DNA of 64,000 bases from CAZGHS01 sp964525495. GTDB lineage: Bacteria; Patescibacteriota; Microgenomatia; JALYQM01. Below are positions 32,495-41,592 of the stretch, piece by piece (position 1 is the stretch's first letter; every line of letters begins with the position of its first letter). The stretch spans positions 36,180 to 100,179 of the forward strand of contig CAZGHS010000004.1 of assembly GCA_964525495.1 (NCBI GenBank), read 5' to 3'. The notes beneath the pieces were generated by a model. It had not been told where the DNA came from and did not search any database. It saw only the letters and a program-made list of their open reading frames with translations. The translations under genes and the position numbers were made by a program.

Positions 32495-34189
32495 TTATTT
32501 AGAACTAACAAACGAAAGTAACATATCTGGCAAGAAGCCCGGATAGTCTTCCTTTATTTTATTCCAAGTCTTTCCATGCAATTGTTTATAAATGTACTCT
32601 GTGCTTTTATTTTTAATAGCAATTCCTAATGCTTCTTCAATATTCCTTTTATTCCGATGCACATTGGCAATGCCTGCCAATTGTTGTATTTTATAGTTTT
32701 TTGTATATTGTGCTTTGTCTGTTGAAGAAAGTTGCATATAAACAGAATTATTTTCATTTGGTTTTTGCAAACTATCATTAATATTTTGATCCAAATCCCA
32801 ATCATGAATAACGAAATACGGAATTTGATAGCACTGGCACAATTGTATAATTATACTAACTGGATCTTTCCCGCCAGCAGAAACAACAGCAATATTCTCT
32901 AATCCCAAATTAACTTCTTGTGATAACACCAGTTTGTAAGCAAATAAGTCATGAGGGCCTTCAACAATGACCACTTTACTAGCAAAAATAATATTACCTA
33001 TATTCGGCTCAAGTGTAATCATGTATTTTGAAAAATCGGCAACGCTATCTAATGTAAACCCTCCAATATCGACAGGAGGAGTTAAAATATAGTCTTTGTT
33101 TTGAACAATAGACGAACTTACATAATCAACGCTATTGACTTTTATAATTGAATCAGGCTCAAAAATATTAACAAACTTCTTAGAATGAGTAGTATAGATA
33201 ACCTGATTATTTTTAGCTAAATCACAAAGCAATTTATAAAAATATTCTTGAAAATGTTCGTGCAAAAAAGCCTCAGGCTCTTCCAACACAATAATCTTCC
33301 CTCCAACATGTGTCTCTATTAAAACTTGAAGGATTGCAATGATAAGTATGGACTGAAAACCATCTCCGAGGTTATCTAGCGGAAGCGGCGGCTTTTTGTC
33401 ATTATCTGCAAGTCGAAATGTCATTGAATCATAGATAGAGTCTGCATCAGGGAGTTTATACTCAATTTTCAAATTATCATTCTTAAGATTTAGTTGCTCA
33501 ACTATTTTAGATTCAACACTCTTCAGAAATTGTTGCAATTTTTCAGTATTTAATATTTTATCTTCCACTACTTTAACAATCTGTTTATAGACCTCATATC
33601 TAGGTCGTTCTCCGTTTTTATCAGTATATATATTTTGTTCTGACTTAAAATCTTTTTTAATATCACGCATCACTAAACCTAACAAACTATATGGCGTAAT
33701 CTTTAGGTGTTTTTCTAAATTGCGAGAATTAATATAAAAAAAATTAAGCTTATTCTTATAAGGAGGAAATTGAACTGGGAGTGAGCGCTCACCCATCTTT
33801 TCTTGTTTTACAAGAATTTTGCCGTCCGCTCCAAGTGCATAATGCCTAATGGTGTATTCACTGTTAATAGCAACTTCGTATCGGGCACCACAGCATAGTT
33901 TATCTGAGGTGTCATTCTTATAAATACTAGGAATCCCTATAGGATGAGAGAATTGAGAATCAATTTGAATTTTCTCGCTAACATCTTGGTTGTGATGGTC
34001 ATCCTTAGAAAATTTTTGACCGTAGTCCTTATCACCACATACTAAACGCATCGCCTCTAAAACATTAGTTTTTCCACAATTATTGTAACCTGTAATAGCT
34101 ATAGGATGCGGAATATCAGGCAGGTTAATTACACAACCATCATTATTAAAAGATCGATAGTTCTTAATAGCAAGAGTTTTTATTCTCAT
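32495..34189 (-). CDS. OLD-family ATPase with Toprim nuclease domain
   Basis: A 564-residue two-domain protein. The N-terminal ABC-type ATPase has Walker A GYNNCGKTN (about residue 34), the signature-like LDNLGDGFQSI and Walker B KIIVLEEPEAFLHE. The C-terminal Toprim domain shows VVIVEGPHDLFAY (the metal-binding Glu), AVVSAGGKD and the D-x-D of IHDWDLDQN. OLD-family nucleases cut DNA in anti-phage systems such as P2 Old or the GajA subunit of Gabija; no GajB-like helicase is next to it. AT-rich, and unlike the core genes in codon use. Confidence 0.88.
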   Translation of the reverse strand: MRIKTLAIKNYRSFNNDGCVINLPDIPHPIAITGYNNCGKTNVLEAMRLVCGDKDYGQKFSKDDHHNQDVSEKIQIDSQFSHPIGIPSIYKNDTSDKLCCGARYEVAINSEYTIRHYALGADGKILVKQEKMGERSLPVQFPPYKNKLNFFYINSRNLEKHLKITPYSLLGLVMRDIKKDFKSEQNIYTDKNGERPRYEVYKQIVKVVEDKILNTEKLQQFLKSVESKIVEQLNLKNDNLKIEYKLPDADSIYDSMTFRLADNDKKPPLPLDNLGDGFQSILIIAILQVLIETHVGGKIIVLEEPEAFLHEHFQEYFYKLLCDLAKNNQVIYTTHSKKFVNIFEPDSIIKVNSVDYVSSSIVQNKDYILTPPVDIGGFTLDSVADFSKYMITLEPNIGNIIFASKVVIVEGPHDLFAYKLVLSQEVNLGLENIAVVSAGGKDPVSIIIQLCQCYQIPYFVIHDWDLDQNINDSLQKPNENNSVYMQLSSTDKAQYTKNYKIQQLAGIANVHRNKRNIEEALGIAIKNKSTEYIYKQLHGKTWNKIKEDYPGFLPDMLLSFVSSK

Positions 34190-34209
34190 AGTTAGTATCG
34201 ATTATACTA

Positions 34210-34830
34210 TTAATATGACAAAAAATCACGAGGATTGACTGGTATTCCATAAGCGCGCACCTCAAAATGCAAATGCGGTCCGGTAGACCAACCAGTACTA
34301 CCTTCCATGCCTATTATTTGTCCAGTTTCTATCTCTTGGTTTTCAGTAACCGAAATAGAATTAAGATGGGCGTATATCGAGGTAATATTATTCCCGTGAT
34401 CAATTATGACATGCTTTCCATAACCCCAGCTTATTTCACCTGCATATATAACTCGTCCTGTCATAAATGCTTTGACAGGATCGCCAATTTTCCCTTGAGG
34501 ATTAGCTATATCTATCCCTGTATGCATTACTTGATAGGGAAGATCAGATTCTCCAAACTCCAAAGTGACGACACCGGTCGCTGGCCAGACAGAAGTAATG
34601 GTAAGGGTCTGGTCGATCTCTCCTGTTGCAGGATTGCGTATTTCAATTGTGTGATCTTGTAAATTGGCTGTGACTAATTGGTCTGAAACAGTATCGCTAC
34701 CAATGCGTGTAACGACTACTATTGCCAGGAAAGGTAGCATAAGAACAGACAAGAACGTAAAGAAAACAAGTTTTAATTGTTGTTTAAAGGAAAAAGTGAA
34801 AAATAATGTTCTGAATAGAGTCGGATTCAT
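34210..34830 (-). CDS. M23 (LytM) family peptidase
   Basis: A 206-residue membrane-anchored zinc endopeptidase. One N-terminal helix (LVFFTFLSVLMLPFLAIVVV) is followed by a linker and the M23 domain: HTGIDIANPQG with the first His and Asp ligands, then HVIIDHGNNITSIYAHL, and GPHLHFEVR with the third ligand. In this place, next to VirB4, it probably opens peptidoglycan for the conjugation channel. Its start overlaps the virB4 stop by 4 bp. Confidence 0.92.
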   Translation of the reverse strand: MNPTLFRTLFFTFSFKQQLKLVFFTFLSVLMLPFLAIVVVTRIGSDTVSDQLVTANLQDHTIEIRNPATGEIDQTLTITSVWPATGVVTLEFGESDLPYQVMHTGIDIANPQGKIGDPVKAFMTGRVIYAGEISWGYGKHVIIDHGNNITSIYAHLNSISVTENQEIETGQIIGMEGSTGWSTGPHLHFEVRAYGIPVNPRDFLSY

Positions 34831-36638
34831 GAGACATTCAAATACCTCTCAGCCGGATTCGTTGTAATCAGAGGGTGCTCTTTCTCAGATGCAACAATTC
34901 GTACCGCAACATGGTTCTGGTCAGCAATAAGCAGTGCTTCACCTTTGTCACAAGTTAAAAGAAAGTTTTGCTCATATTCACTTAAATTAAACTCTTCAGA
35001 AACATGTTGAATAGTCGTTGTATCTTGGCGCATTAAAAGCCGAAGTGAAGATTGAGACGCAATCACGCGACCATAATCATTATTCAAAAAGTCATTTGCT
35101 TGCTGAGAAATAATACTCACGCCAAGATAATATTTCCGTGCTCTCCTTGTCAGTCCAGCAATAAATCGCGCACTTTCTTCATGTTGAAGTAAAATCCACC
35201 CTTCATCTATAACTAGCAGTCGCTTCTCAAGGTTCATTTTTACCTGGCCATAAACAAAATGCGAAATGACAACAAGCATTATCTGTCTGAGTGACTCACT
35301 CAAATCCTTAATGTCAAAAACGACAAGTCGATTATCCAAATTAATATTCGTTTGGCTGTCAAAAACATGCGACAGAGATCCTTTCGTAAATTTCTCCAGT
35401 CGATCGCATAACTGTGATTGTTTAAGTTTTTTAAGAGTTAAGTAAAAGTCTTTCAGAAGAGGATACTTTCGATTAGCAGTTGTTTCAGCAGAATCGAGTG
35501 ACCAACCACTTCTCTCATAAGTCAAAAGTATCGCTTTATCAATAATCGCTTTCTCTTCAGCGTTCAGTCCTTCAATCATTAATGAAATAATTTCTGTGAG
35601 GTCTTGAATATGAGTAGACAAGTCATCATCTGATTCGCGAGAATTGACTGAAAGATCAAATGGATTAATTTTTTCTTTAGACCGAGCTGACAACTTTATA
35701 TACGTACCCTCGACCGACTTAGCTAATTGCTCATACTCACCTTCAGGATCAATCACGATAACTTTGGTTCCTTGCATCAGCTGCCGCAAGATCTCAACTT
35801 TAGACGTATAGCTTTTTCCTGCTCCAGATTGCGCAAATATAATACTATTAGCATTGTTTAAGCTGAATCGATCAACGATTACCAGTGAGTTATTTGATTT
35901 ATTGACGCCATACAAAATACCAGATTCTTGCACAAGTTCAGATGAAACAAAAGGGAAGGTCAGTGCAGCAGACGAGCTATCTAAATTCCGCTTCTGGTTT
36001 AAAAGATTTTCTGCCCGAGGCAATACTGACTGCAGGGCATCAATCTGTTGAAAAGTTGCTGGCTTGGTATAGAAAAGGCGTGTAGAAAGAACGGTTTCAA
36101 GAAGAGTAGTCGTTTTATTAAGTTCTGAAAGTGAATCTGCAATTATAGCGATGTAGAGCGAAACTTGAAACAACTTCTCTTGTCCACGTTGTATTTTATC
36201 TTTCAATGCAATCGCGGACTCTAGTGGATCAAGTAATTCTGATCCAATGATCTTCCCAGAGCGTTGCATCGATCGCTTCGTAGACTCGAGTTCAGTAATT
36301 TTTCTGCTCAACTTCGGAAGTGCAATATGTGCATCAATCTGTTCAATATGGTATGAAATATCAATATTGTGGTTGAAATTAATCAAGTTGTTTAACCATC
36401 CGGTCGAAGCGACATAGGGATATCCAGAGATAAAAAGTGAACGAATATAATTATTCTCAATCACAAGATGGTCAGGCTTTTCTTCAAGTCCTGAATATGA
36501 AATAAGATCAATGTGATCTTGCATGCCAAAATGGAAGTGCTTTGTATTCTGGCGAAGCTTTTGCTTTTCTTTTTGTGCAGCAATCGTTCTCTTTATTAAG
36601 CGGGCATACGCACCAATGATCGGAATGTTATATATCAT
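34827..36638 (-). CDS. VirB4-family conjugation ATPase
   Basis: A 603-residue cytoplasmic ATPase that powers type IV secretion. Walker A is FAQSGAGKSYTSK (about residue 270) and Walker B is RLLVIDEGWILLQ (about 475); VIDPEGEYEQL and SIISQQANDFL are further family segments. The N-terminal substrate-channel part is shortened because it is encoded separately by the TraC-like gene upstream, which overlaps it by 11 bp. This split form is common in Saccharibacteria-like and Gram-positive-type systems. Confidence 0.92.
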   Translation of the reverse strand: MIYNIPIIGAYARLIKRTIAAQKEKQKLRQNTKHFHFGMQDHIDLISYSGLEEKPDHLVIENNYIRSLFISGYPYVASTGWLNNLINFNHNIDISYHIEQIDAHIALPKLSRKITELESTKRSMQRSGKIIGSELLDPLESAIALKDKIQRGQEKLFQVSLYIAIIADSLSELNKTTTLLETVLSTRLFYTKPATFQQIDALQSVLPRAENLLNQKRNLDSSSAALTFPFVSSELVQESGILYGVNKSNNSLVIVDRFSLNNANSIIFAQSGAGKSYTSKVEILRQLMQGTKVIVIDPEGEYEQLAKSVEGTYIKLSARSKEKINPFDLSVNSRESDDDLSTHIQDLTEIISLMIEGLNAEEKAIIDKAILLTYERSGWSLDSAETTANRKYPLLKDFYLTLKKLKQSQLCDRLEKFTKGSLSHVFDSQTNINLDNRLVVFDIKDLSESLRQIMLVVISHFVYGQVKMNLEKRLLVIDEGWILLQHEESARFIAGLTRRARKYYLGVSIISQQANDFLNNDYGRVIASQSSLRLLMRQDTTTIQHVSEEFNLSEYEQNFLLTCDKGEALLIADQNHVAVRIVASEKEHPLITTNPAERYLNVS

Positions 36639-37248
36639 ATGTTTGATTAAGAATTGATTGTACTGTGTGAGCTTTTAGATCCTGAATTTTAGACCGGTCA
36701 GCATTATAGAACGAATAAAATAAATCTAGAACTTCGATACTATCAAGTGGTCGTGCCTTCATACTCATTTTCTCAAAACCTTTTATCACGATATCTTGAT
36801 AAAGTAGTAACTGTTCTTTAATTAAGTCAAAGTCGACACGTTCATTAATTTGATATGGAATAATAATATAAAATCGTCGCGACAAGATTTTATTTCCTGA
36901 AATAAGTTTTTGAATAAATTCAGAGTAGTCTTGAAACTGCTCAATGTAATTCTGCTCTGTTTCGTGATGCGTATTTGCTGCAATATGACCAAGATATCGT
37001 TCCACATCAACTTCACGCACTCTGACTAAAATCTGGAGAGGACACGGTAGTGCATTCAAAAAATTTTGAAAGTTATCAATAAGTACGTCTTGTTCAGCGT
37101 TACTCTTTAACTCGAAGTTTATCGACGATGTCTCGACAATCGCACAATATTTATTTCGTGGAAGCACCAATACTCCATCACGTACTTCTTTAATACCAAT
37201 TTGCTGTCGTGATGAAGTTTTACGACGAGACTTGGAAAGTATCGACAT
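36628..37248 (-). CDS. TraC-like protein (detached VirB4 N-terminal domain)
   Basis: A 206-residue soluble protein. The region NFELKSNAEQDVLIDNFQNF, then CPLQILVRVREVD and ILSRRFYIIIPYQ, follows the N-terminal domain of VirB4/TraC proteins, without any Walker motif. It overlaps PrgI by 29 bp upstream and virB4 by 11 bp downstream, so all three are made together. It likely forms part of the cytoplasmic ATPase platform. Confidence 0.75.
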   Translation of the reverse strand: MSILSKSRRKTSSRQQIGIKEVRDGVLVLPRNKYCAIVETSSINFELKSNAEQDVLIDNFQNFLNALPCPLQILVRVREVDVERYLGHIAANTHHETEQNYIEQFQDYSEFIQKLISGNKILSRRFYIIIPYQINERVDFDLIKEQLLLYQDIVIKGFEKMSMKARPLDSIEVLDLFYSFYNADRSKIQDLKAHTVQSILNQTYDI

Positions 37249-37732
37249 GCACGCCTCCTTTCTTAAAACGAAAACGCACCGTTGAACCAGGTGTATTAAT
37301 AAATCGCTTTAGGCGAGAACTTTGTTCAACCGACAAAGCTATTTTCTTTTGCTCTAGATCATTCGTTATCAGATTCGGTGAGGGAATGCTGTTAGTCATT
37401 TCATCGAGATGAGAGGCAATACTTCGAAAGGTCGCATCATTCTTATTTGAAACATAATATCGAGGACGAAGATTATATACTGAAAGGATAAAGAGCCAGT
37501 GCAGTATAATTTTGCCTTTAATACGCAATGCGAGAATAAAACAGAGAAGCATTACAATACCAATGAGCGCAAGCTTATATGTTCCAAAGTGTAATCTCAC
37601 AGGGAGTACCACATATAAAAATACGGCAACAAAAAGAGGAGTTAAAAATAACAATATTTGCGTTAACGTAAAGTTTCCGGCAATAGTATCTTCGACGGTT
37701 GTAATTTGTGCAGGGATAATTGATGTCTTCAT
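37220..37732 (-). CDS. PrgI-family (VirB3-like) membrane protein
   Basis: A 170-residue protein with two adjacent membrane segments, LTQILLFLTPLFVAVFLYVV and LALIGIVMLLCFILAL, starting at residue 20, followed by a motif-rich juxtamembrane region HWLFILSVYNLRPRYYV and a soluble tail. This is the layout of PrgI/VirB3 proteins, which link VirB4 to the inner-membrane complex. It overlaps neighbours on both sides by a few bases. Confidence 0.82.
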   Translation of the reverse strand: MKTSIIPAQITTVEDTIAGNFTLTQILLFLTPLFVAVFLYVVLPVRLHFGTYKLALIGIVMLLCFILALRIKGKIILHWLFILSVYNLRPRYYVSNKNDATFRSIASHLDEMTNSIPSPNLITNDLEQKKIALSVEQSSRLKRFINTPGSTVRFRFKKGGVHVDTFQVSS

Positions 37733-39065
37733 GCTCGTACCACCTTTCGTGTCGTAATCTTTTGACTCGCTGTTGTTGGAGTTGGCGTAGAACTTTTTGG
37801 AGGATAATCCTCATGTCGTGAACCTTGTGCATGCATGACATTCATAATCTGACCGCTGACTTTCCGCATAGCACCACTGGCAGACGTATAAAAGGCAAAC
37901 TGCACAAGCGCTTGCGGTGTTTTGAGTAAAGTAAAAAGCAACGCAACCCCCATCAGTATTGATATCAATGGATTTGTTCCTGTTTGTCCAGGAAGAATTA
38001 AGTTATATGTTTTAGTTTTATCATTAGNNNNNNNNNNTGAATAATCACAACATGAACAAAAACAGTAAAAATATTTACGATATATGTTTTCATAGAGATC
38101 TCGGCAAAGTCAGAGAATTTCGGAACTATCCATAAAAGAAAAATGATGGGGGAAAGGACTGCGCCAAGAGAGATGATAATTAAACGCATAATATAAAAAA
38201 GCAGCAATACGACAGCAAGAATAATAAACATCAACATAAAAATAAGCGTAATAATACTCGTGGTTTCAACAGAAATAGTTTTCGGATCAAATGCATTAAT
38301 AATCCACGCGCTATTAATTCCTCCGGTTGAATGCAAAACTGCTTGGACAAGAACATTACAGATACTAATTATCCAATCAACAAGAAAAATAGATACATTA
38401 GCGCCTAAAAAAGCTGCTGCAATTCGCGGCAAGAGATGTTTTAATTCAATCTCTTCAAATCCTAGAGTGCTTGCACTCATAAAGTGAAATCCAATCAAAG
38501 CAATGATTAAAGCAAACAACGCATCAGTAATGCCGACCATTGTTAGCCAGAAATTAAAAATGACTGAATTATTGGCAACAGAAGGAGCCGTTGTAAGAAA
38601 ACTAACGATCCCATCAGTAATGGGCTTGGTAGCGCTTTGAATAATCGCCTGTAGAAATCCAACTACTGCGTCAAGTAATACTCGTGTCAGTCCCTCTGAA
38701 GGCTGTGGCGTTTCGACAGGCGCTAAGCTGAACTGATCAGTACTTGTACCAGCATGAGGTGTTGTAAACGCTTGAGAAAGGAGCGATGAAAAGATCCCTG
38801 CTCCAATAACAAAAAGAAGTCCAATCAATGCATTTCGAATAGTCTTTTTTGCATCATCAAGTGCGTCTGGCTTTCCAGTCGAGGTAATATAGGTATAGCC
38901 ACCTTTAATAAGAAAAATAACAGAAATAAGAGAAGCAAGAATTGTTAATACCGTAAGTGTTTGACTAGTAAATGCTGCAACTTCAGTATTACTTGCGGCC
39001 ACTACAGGTGATGCACTAGATAAACAAATACACACACACGTAATAAAGGCCGCAAAAAACCTCAT
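37729..39065 (-). CDS. VirB6/TrbL-like conjugation membrane protein, interrupted by an assembly gap
   Basis: One gene, split by the 10-N gap at 38028. The first part (ATG 39065) has a signal-like N terminus, then ILASLISVIFLIKGGYTYI, and several long hydrophobic segments (LTMVGITDALFALIIALIGF, IITLIFMLMFIILAVVLLLF). Left of the gap the continuing frame reads YNLILPGQTGTNPLISIL, then LLFTLLKTPQALVQFAFYTS, a typical end of this protein type, with a polar tail. As written the gap length puts the two parts out of frame; the real gap cannot be 10. The protein would form the inner-membrane pore. Confidence 0.78.
38028..38037. other. assembly gap (10 N)
   Basis: Ten N inside the VirB6-like gene. 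The frames on the two sides fit one protein only if the real length differs from 10 by one or two modulo 3. Confidence 0.95.
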
Positions 39066-39073
39066 AAAACTTT

Positions 39074-39406
39074 CTATGGAGTTGCACCAAACGAACTGGT
39101 TGCAAGCTGAGACACAATAGTGCTAATAACGTACGCCCCAAGTGTTATAGCTAATCCTACAGCCGAGTAGAGGATAGTTCTCTTTGATCGTTCTAAGTTT
39201 TCTGGATTACCAGAACTTGTTATATATCCAAAACCTCCCCAGACAATAAAGCCAGCCGCAACGAGACCAGAAAGCGTAACGAGTATCTGGATAATATTTT
39301 GAATGAAGTTCTGAACCTTACCAACTTCGGCAGATTGTGCAAATGCAGGCGTTGCCAAAATCAAGAAGGTAAGAGTAAAGAGTGCATAGACAAGAATCTT
39401 TTTCAT
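39074..39406 (-). CDS. VirB2-like pilin/TrbC-type protein
   Basis: A 110-residue protein with a signal peptide ILVYALFTLTFLILATPAFAQ and two hydrophobic segments, NIIQILVTLSGLVAAGFIVWGG and ILYSAVGLAITLGAYVIS, joined by the polar turn YITSSGNPENLERSK. This is the pattern of VirB2/TrbC pilins and of related small subunits. ATG 39406 follows an AGAAAGAG ribosome-binding stretch; the frame can extend 11 codons upstream. It is the first gene of the leftward transfer operon. Confidence 0.82.
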   Translation of the reverse strand: MKKILVYALFTLTFLILATPAFAQSAEVGKVQNFIQNIIQILVTLSGLVAAGFIVWGGFGYITSSGNPENLERSKRTILYSAVGLAITLGAYVISTIVSQLATSSFGATP

Positions 39407-39471
39407 ATTTCTCTTTCTCGGCATAAAAAAAGCCGCCATTTATAAGGGCAGCAGGATCAATAGGTTCAAAG

Positions 39472-39500
39472 TTTATATCAAATTGAATTCAGATATGCAA
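39472..39500 (-). promoter_or_regulatory. promoter of the leftward conjugation operon
   Basis: On the minus strand TTGCAT (39495-39500), 17 bp, TATAAA (39472-39477). It faces away from the response-regulator promoter. Confidence 0.6.
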
Positions 39501-39526
39501 TAACCATCAATGCGCAGAGCTACAAT

Positions 39527-39558
39527 CTTAATAAAAACTTAATCTTATAGAGTATAAT
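39527..39558 (+). promoter_or_regulatory. copper regulon operator 1 and -10 box
   Basis: Direct repeat CTTAAT-AAAAA-CTTAAT at 39527-39543, then TATAAT at 39553-39558. The repeat covers the -35 position, as for an OmpR-type activator. Confidence 0.7.
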
Positions 39559-39567
39559 ATGGTTGTT

Positions 39568-40242
39568 ATGAGAATATTATTAGTTGAAGACGAACATAGA
39601 CTCTCCGAAGTATTAAAAAAAGGTCTTGTAGAAGAAGGTTACGCAGTCGATCAAGCTTTCGATGGTGAAGAAGGCCTATATTTAGCACAGAACGAACCAT
39701 ATGATTTAATGGTATTGGATGTTATGCTACCAAAAAAAGATGGAGTTCAAGTAATAAAAGCATTGAGAGAACATGGTAAAAACATACCAACTTTAATGCT
39801 TACCGCCAAAACTCAACTTGAAGATAAAATAATTGGCTTAGAAGCTGGAGCAGACGATTATTTAACTAAACCATTTGCATTCGCAGAACTAAAAGTGAGA
39901 CTTCAAGCACTATTACGCCGCAGTCACAACCAATCGCAGAATGTATTCCAAATTGATAACCTAAAGCTTGATCCTACAAAACATCAAGTTTTGCGAGACG
40001 ACAAAGAAATTAAATTGACTCCAAAAGAATTTGCCGTCCTAGAATACATGCTCCGGCATACAGAGGAAGTCGTTACTCGGACACAAATTACTGAACATGT
40101 TTGGGACTACAATTTTGATAGCATGTCAAATGTTGTTGATGTATTCTTAACTACTCTGCGAAAAAAGATAGACTTGGCAGGAGAAAAGAAACTGATTCAT
40201 ACTATCCACGGGGTAGGATACAAAATAAGCGAGCAGTTATGA
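39568..40242 (+). CDS. OmpR-family response regulator (CusR/CopR-like)
   Basis: A 224-residue regulator. The receiver domain shows ILLVEDEHRLSEVL, the phosphorylated Asp in YDLMVLDVMLPKKDG, the Thr of LMLTAKT and the Lys of YLTKPF. The C-terminal winged helix has LTPKEFAVLEYML and a terminal IHTIHGVGYKI. An in-frame ATG at 39559 exists, but it directly abuts the TATAAT box, so ATG 39568 is taken. It overlaps the kinase gene by 4 bp. It lies upstream of the copper genes and probably binds the CTTAAT repeats. Confidence 0.93.
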   Translation: MRILLVEDEHRLSEVLKKGLVEEGYAVDQAFDGEEGLYLAQNEPYDLMVLDVMLPKKDGVQVIKALREHGKNIPTLMLTAKTQLEDKIIGLEAGADDYLTKPFAFAELKVRLQALLRRSHNQSQNVFQIDNLKLDPTKHQVLRDDKEIKLTPKEFAVLEYMLRHTEEVVTRTQITEHVWDYNFDSMSNVVDVFLTTLRKKIDLAGEKKLIHTIHGVGYKISEQL

Positions 40243-41249
40243 TATTTAAAATAAAATCTCTACGAACAAAACTTTTTCTTTGGTATTTAGTCAGCACGCT
40301 TTTACTGGCTGTTTTCTTCTATGTTGGTGTCCATATTTATAATATAGCTCACAGTACGCATGGCTTCCTAATTCTATTTGTTCTACTCGCAATATTCGGA
40401 TACATACTTATTTATAGAATTACGAAATCTATATCTAATCTTTCTGAGAGAATAAAAACCATAACAACCCAAAATTTAGAACAGCGATTACCAGTTAATT
40501 CCGAGGATGAAATCGGAGAATTATCAAAGTCATTTAACGATTTATTAGAACGCGTAGAGGACGGTTTTGATCGCGAGAAACAGTTCATTGCCGATATGGC
40601 GCACGAATTCAAAACACCACTCACTACATTGCGCAGTGATTTTGAAATTACCTTACAAAAAGAACGAACAACAAATGATTATAAAGAAGCACTTAACGGT
40701 GGTCTTGCAGAAATAGACAAAATATCAAATACCTTAAATAAAGTACTAGAGCTAGCCAGATCCAATATTCTGGTAAATGAACAGCCTACTAAATTTTGTA
40801 TATCCGATTTGTGTGCTGAACTACTCGAAGCGTTAAGTAAAGTCGCAGAGTCAAGAGGAGTCAAACTACAGGATAACTTAGAGCACATGCTATATATAAT
40901 GGGCTATAAAGACAGAATGGCAACAGCTTTAATAAACTTAATCGAAAATGCAATCAAATACACACCTAAAGACGGAAAAGTTACAGTTTCAGTTAAACGC
41001 AAAGATGACCAGATAATCATCACTATCAATGACACTGGTATCGGTATTCCTAAAGATGAAATAGCACATGTTTTTGATCGCTTCTATAGAAGCTCGAAAA
41101 CAAAGAAAATTAAAGGGTCTGGCTTAGGTTTAGCGATTGCTCAATCGATTATTCATGCGCACAAAGGTACTATTTCAGTAAAAAGTAATGAAGACAAGGG
41201 TTCAACCTTCACAATCCAGTTACCTTTATTAAAGAAAACAAGCGAATAA
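40239..41249 (+). CDS. sensor histidine kinase (CusS/CopS-like, minimal sensor)
   Basis: A 336-residue membrane kinase. Two membrane helices near the N terminus (FLWYLVSTLLLAVFFYVGV and GFLILFVLLAIFGYILIY) are joined by only about ten residues, with three His in HIYNIAHSTHG. Then come a HAMP domain, the H-box FIADMAHEFKTPLTTL, the N-box NLIENAIKYTP, and the G boxes DTGIGIP and GSGLGLAIA. Known CusS proteins have a large periplasmic sensor; this one could only sense through the short loop or the membrane. It pairs with the regulator before it. Confidence 0.92.
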   Translation: MIFKIKSLRTKLFLWYLVSTLLLAVFFYVGVHIYNIAHSTHGFLILFVLLAIFGYILIYRITKSISNLSERIKTITTQNLEQRLPVNSEDEIGELSKSFNDLLERVEDGFDREKQFIADMAHEFKTPLTTLRSDFEITLQKERTTNDYKEALNGGLAEIDKISNTLNKVLELARSNILVNEQPTKFCISDLCAELLEALSKVAESRGVKLQDNLEHMLYIMGYKDRMATALINLIENAIKYTPKDGKVTVSVKRKDDQIIITINDTGIGIPKDEIAHVFDRFYRSSKTKKIKGSGLGLAIAQSIIHAHKGTISVKSNEDKGSTFTIQLPLLKKTSE

Positions 41250-41329
41250 CAATAATCGTCAATTTTTCAAGCAGTTTTTCTTTTTCCACTTTTTAAAACA
41301 CGTTCAATATTAAGATTTATTAATCCCAT

Positions 41330-41346
41330 CTTAATAATTTCTTAAT
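41330..41346 (+). promoter_or_regulatory. copper regulon operator 2
   Basis: CTTAAT-AATTT-CTTAAT, followed 11 bp later by TATTAT (41358-41363). It stands before the DUF2933 to P-ATPase operon. Confidence 0.7.
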
Positions 41347-41391
41347 TCATAAAAAGCTATTATTGCCTCATATTAACTAACAGGAGGCCAT

Positions 41392-41592
41392 ATGGTTAAA
41401 ACAGTGTGTTTACTTACCTTAGGAATCGGAATAGGAGTCGTCGGCATTCAACTCTTTAACTCTGGATCAATAAGTTCGGTACTACCTTATTTAGTAATAC
41501 TCATCTGTCCACTCATGATGTTATTCATGGGGCACGGAATGGATCACAAAAACGATGAAAGTCATACAAAAAACAAAAAAGGAGATTTATGA
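41392..41592 (+). CDS. DUF2933-like small membrane protein
   Basis: A 66-residue protein with two close hydrophobic segments (TVCLLTLGIGIGVVGIQLF and VLPYLVILICPLMMLFMG), the motif CPLMMLFMGHGMDH, and a charged tail. DUF2933 proteins of this form (C-P-L-M, His and Met-rich) often accompany copper-resistance genes. The start has the strong ribosome-binding site CAGGAGG. It overlaps the next gene by 4 bp. Confidence 0.78.
   Translation: MVKTVCLLTLGIGIGVVGIQLFNSGSISSVLPYLVILICPLMMLFMGHGMDHKNDESHTKNKKGDL

Noticed and set aside
31451..34860. Long direct repeat of the tRNA-Gly 3' end as left attachment site
   Set aside because: I searched by eye for GCGGGAG, GAGATTCGAAC and parts of the anticodon arm near the left side and found none; serine recombinases need only a short shared core, so the boundary is left as inferred.
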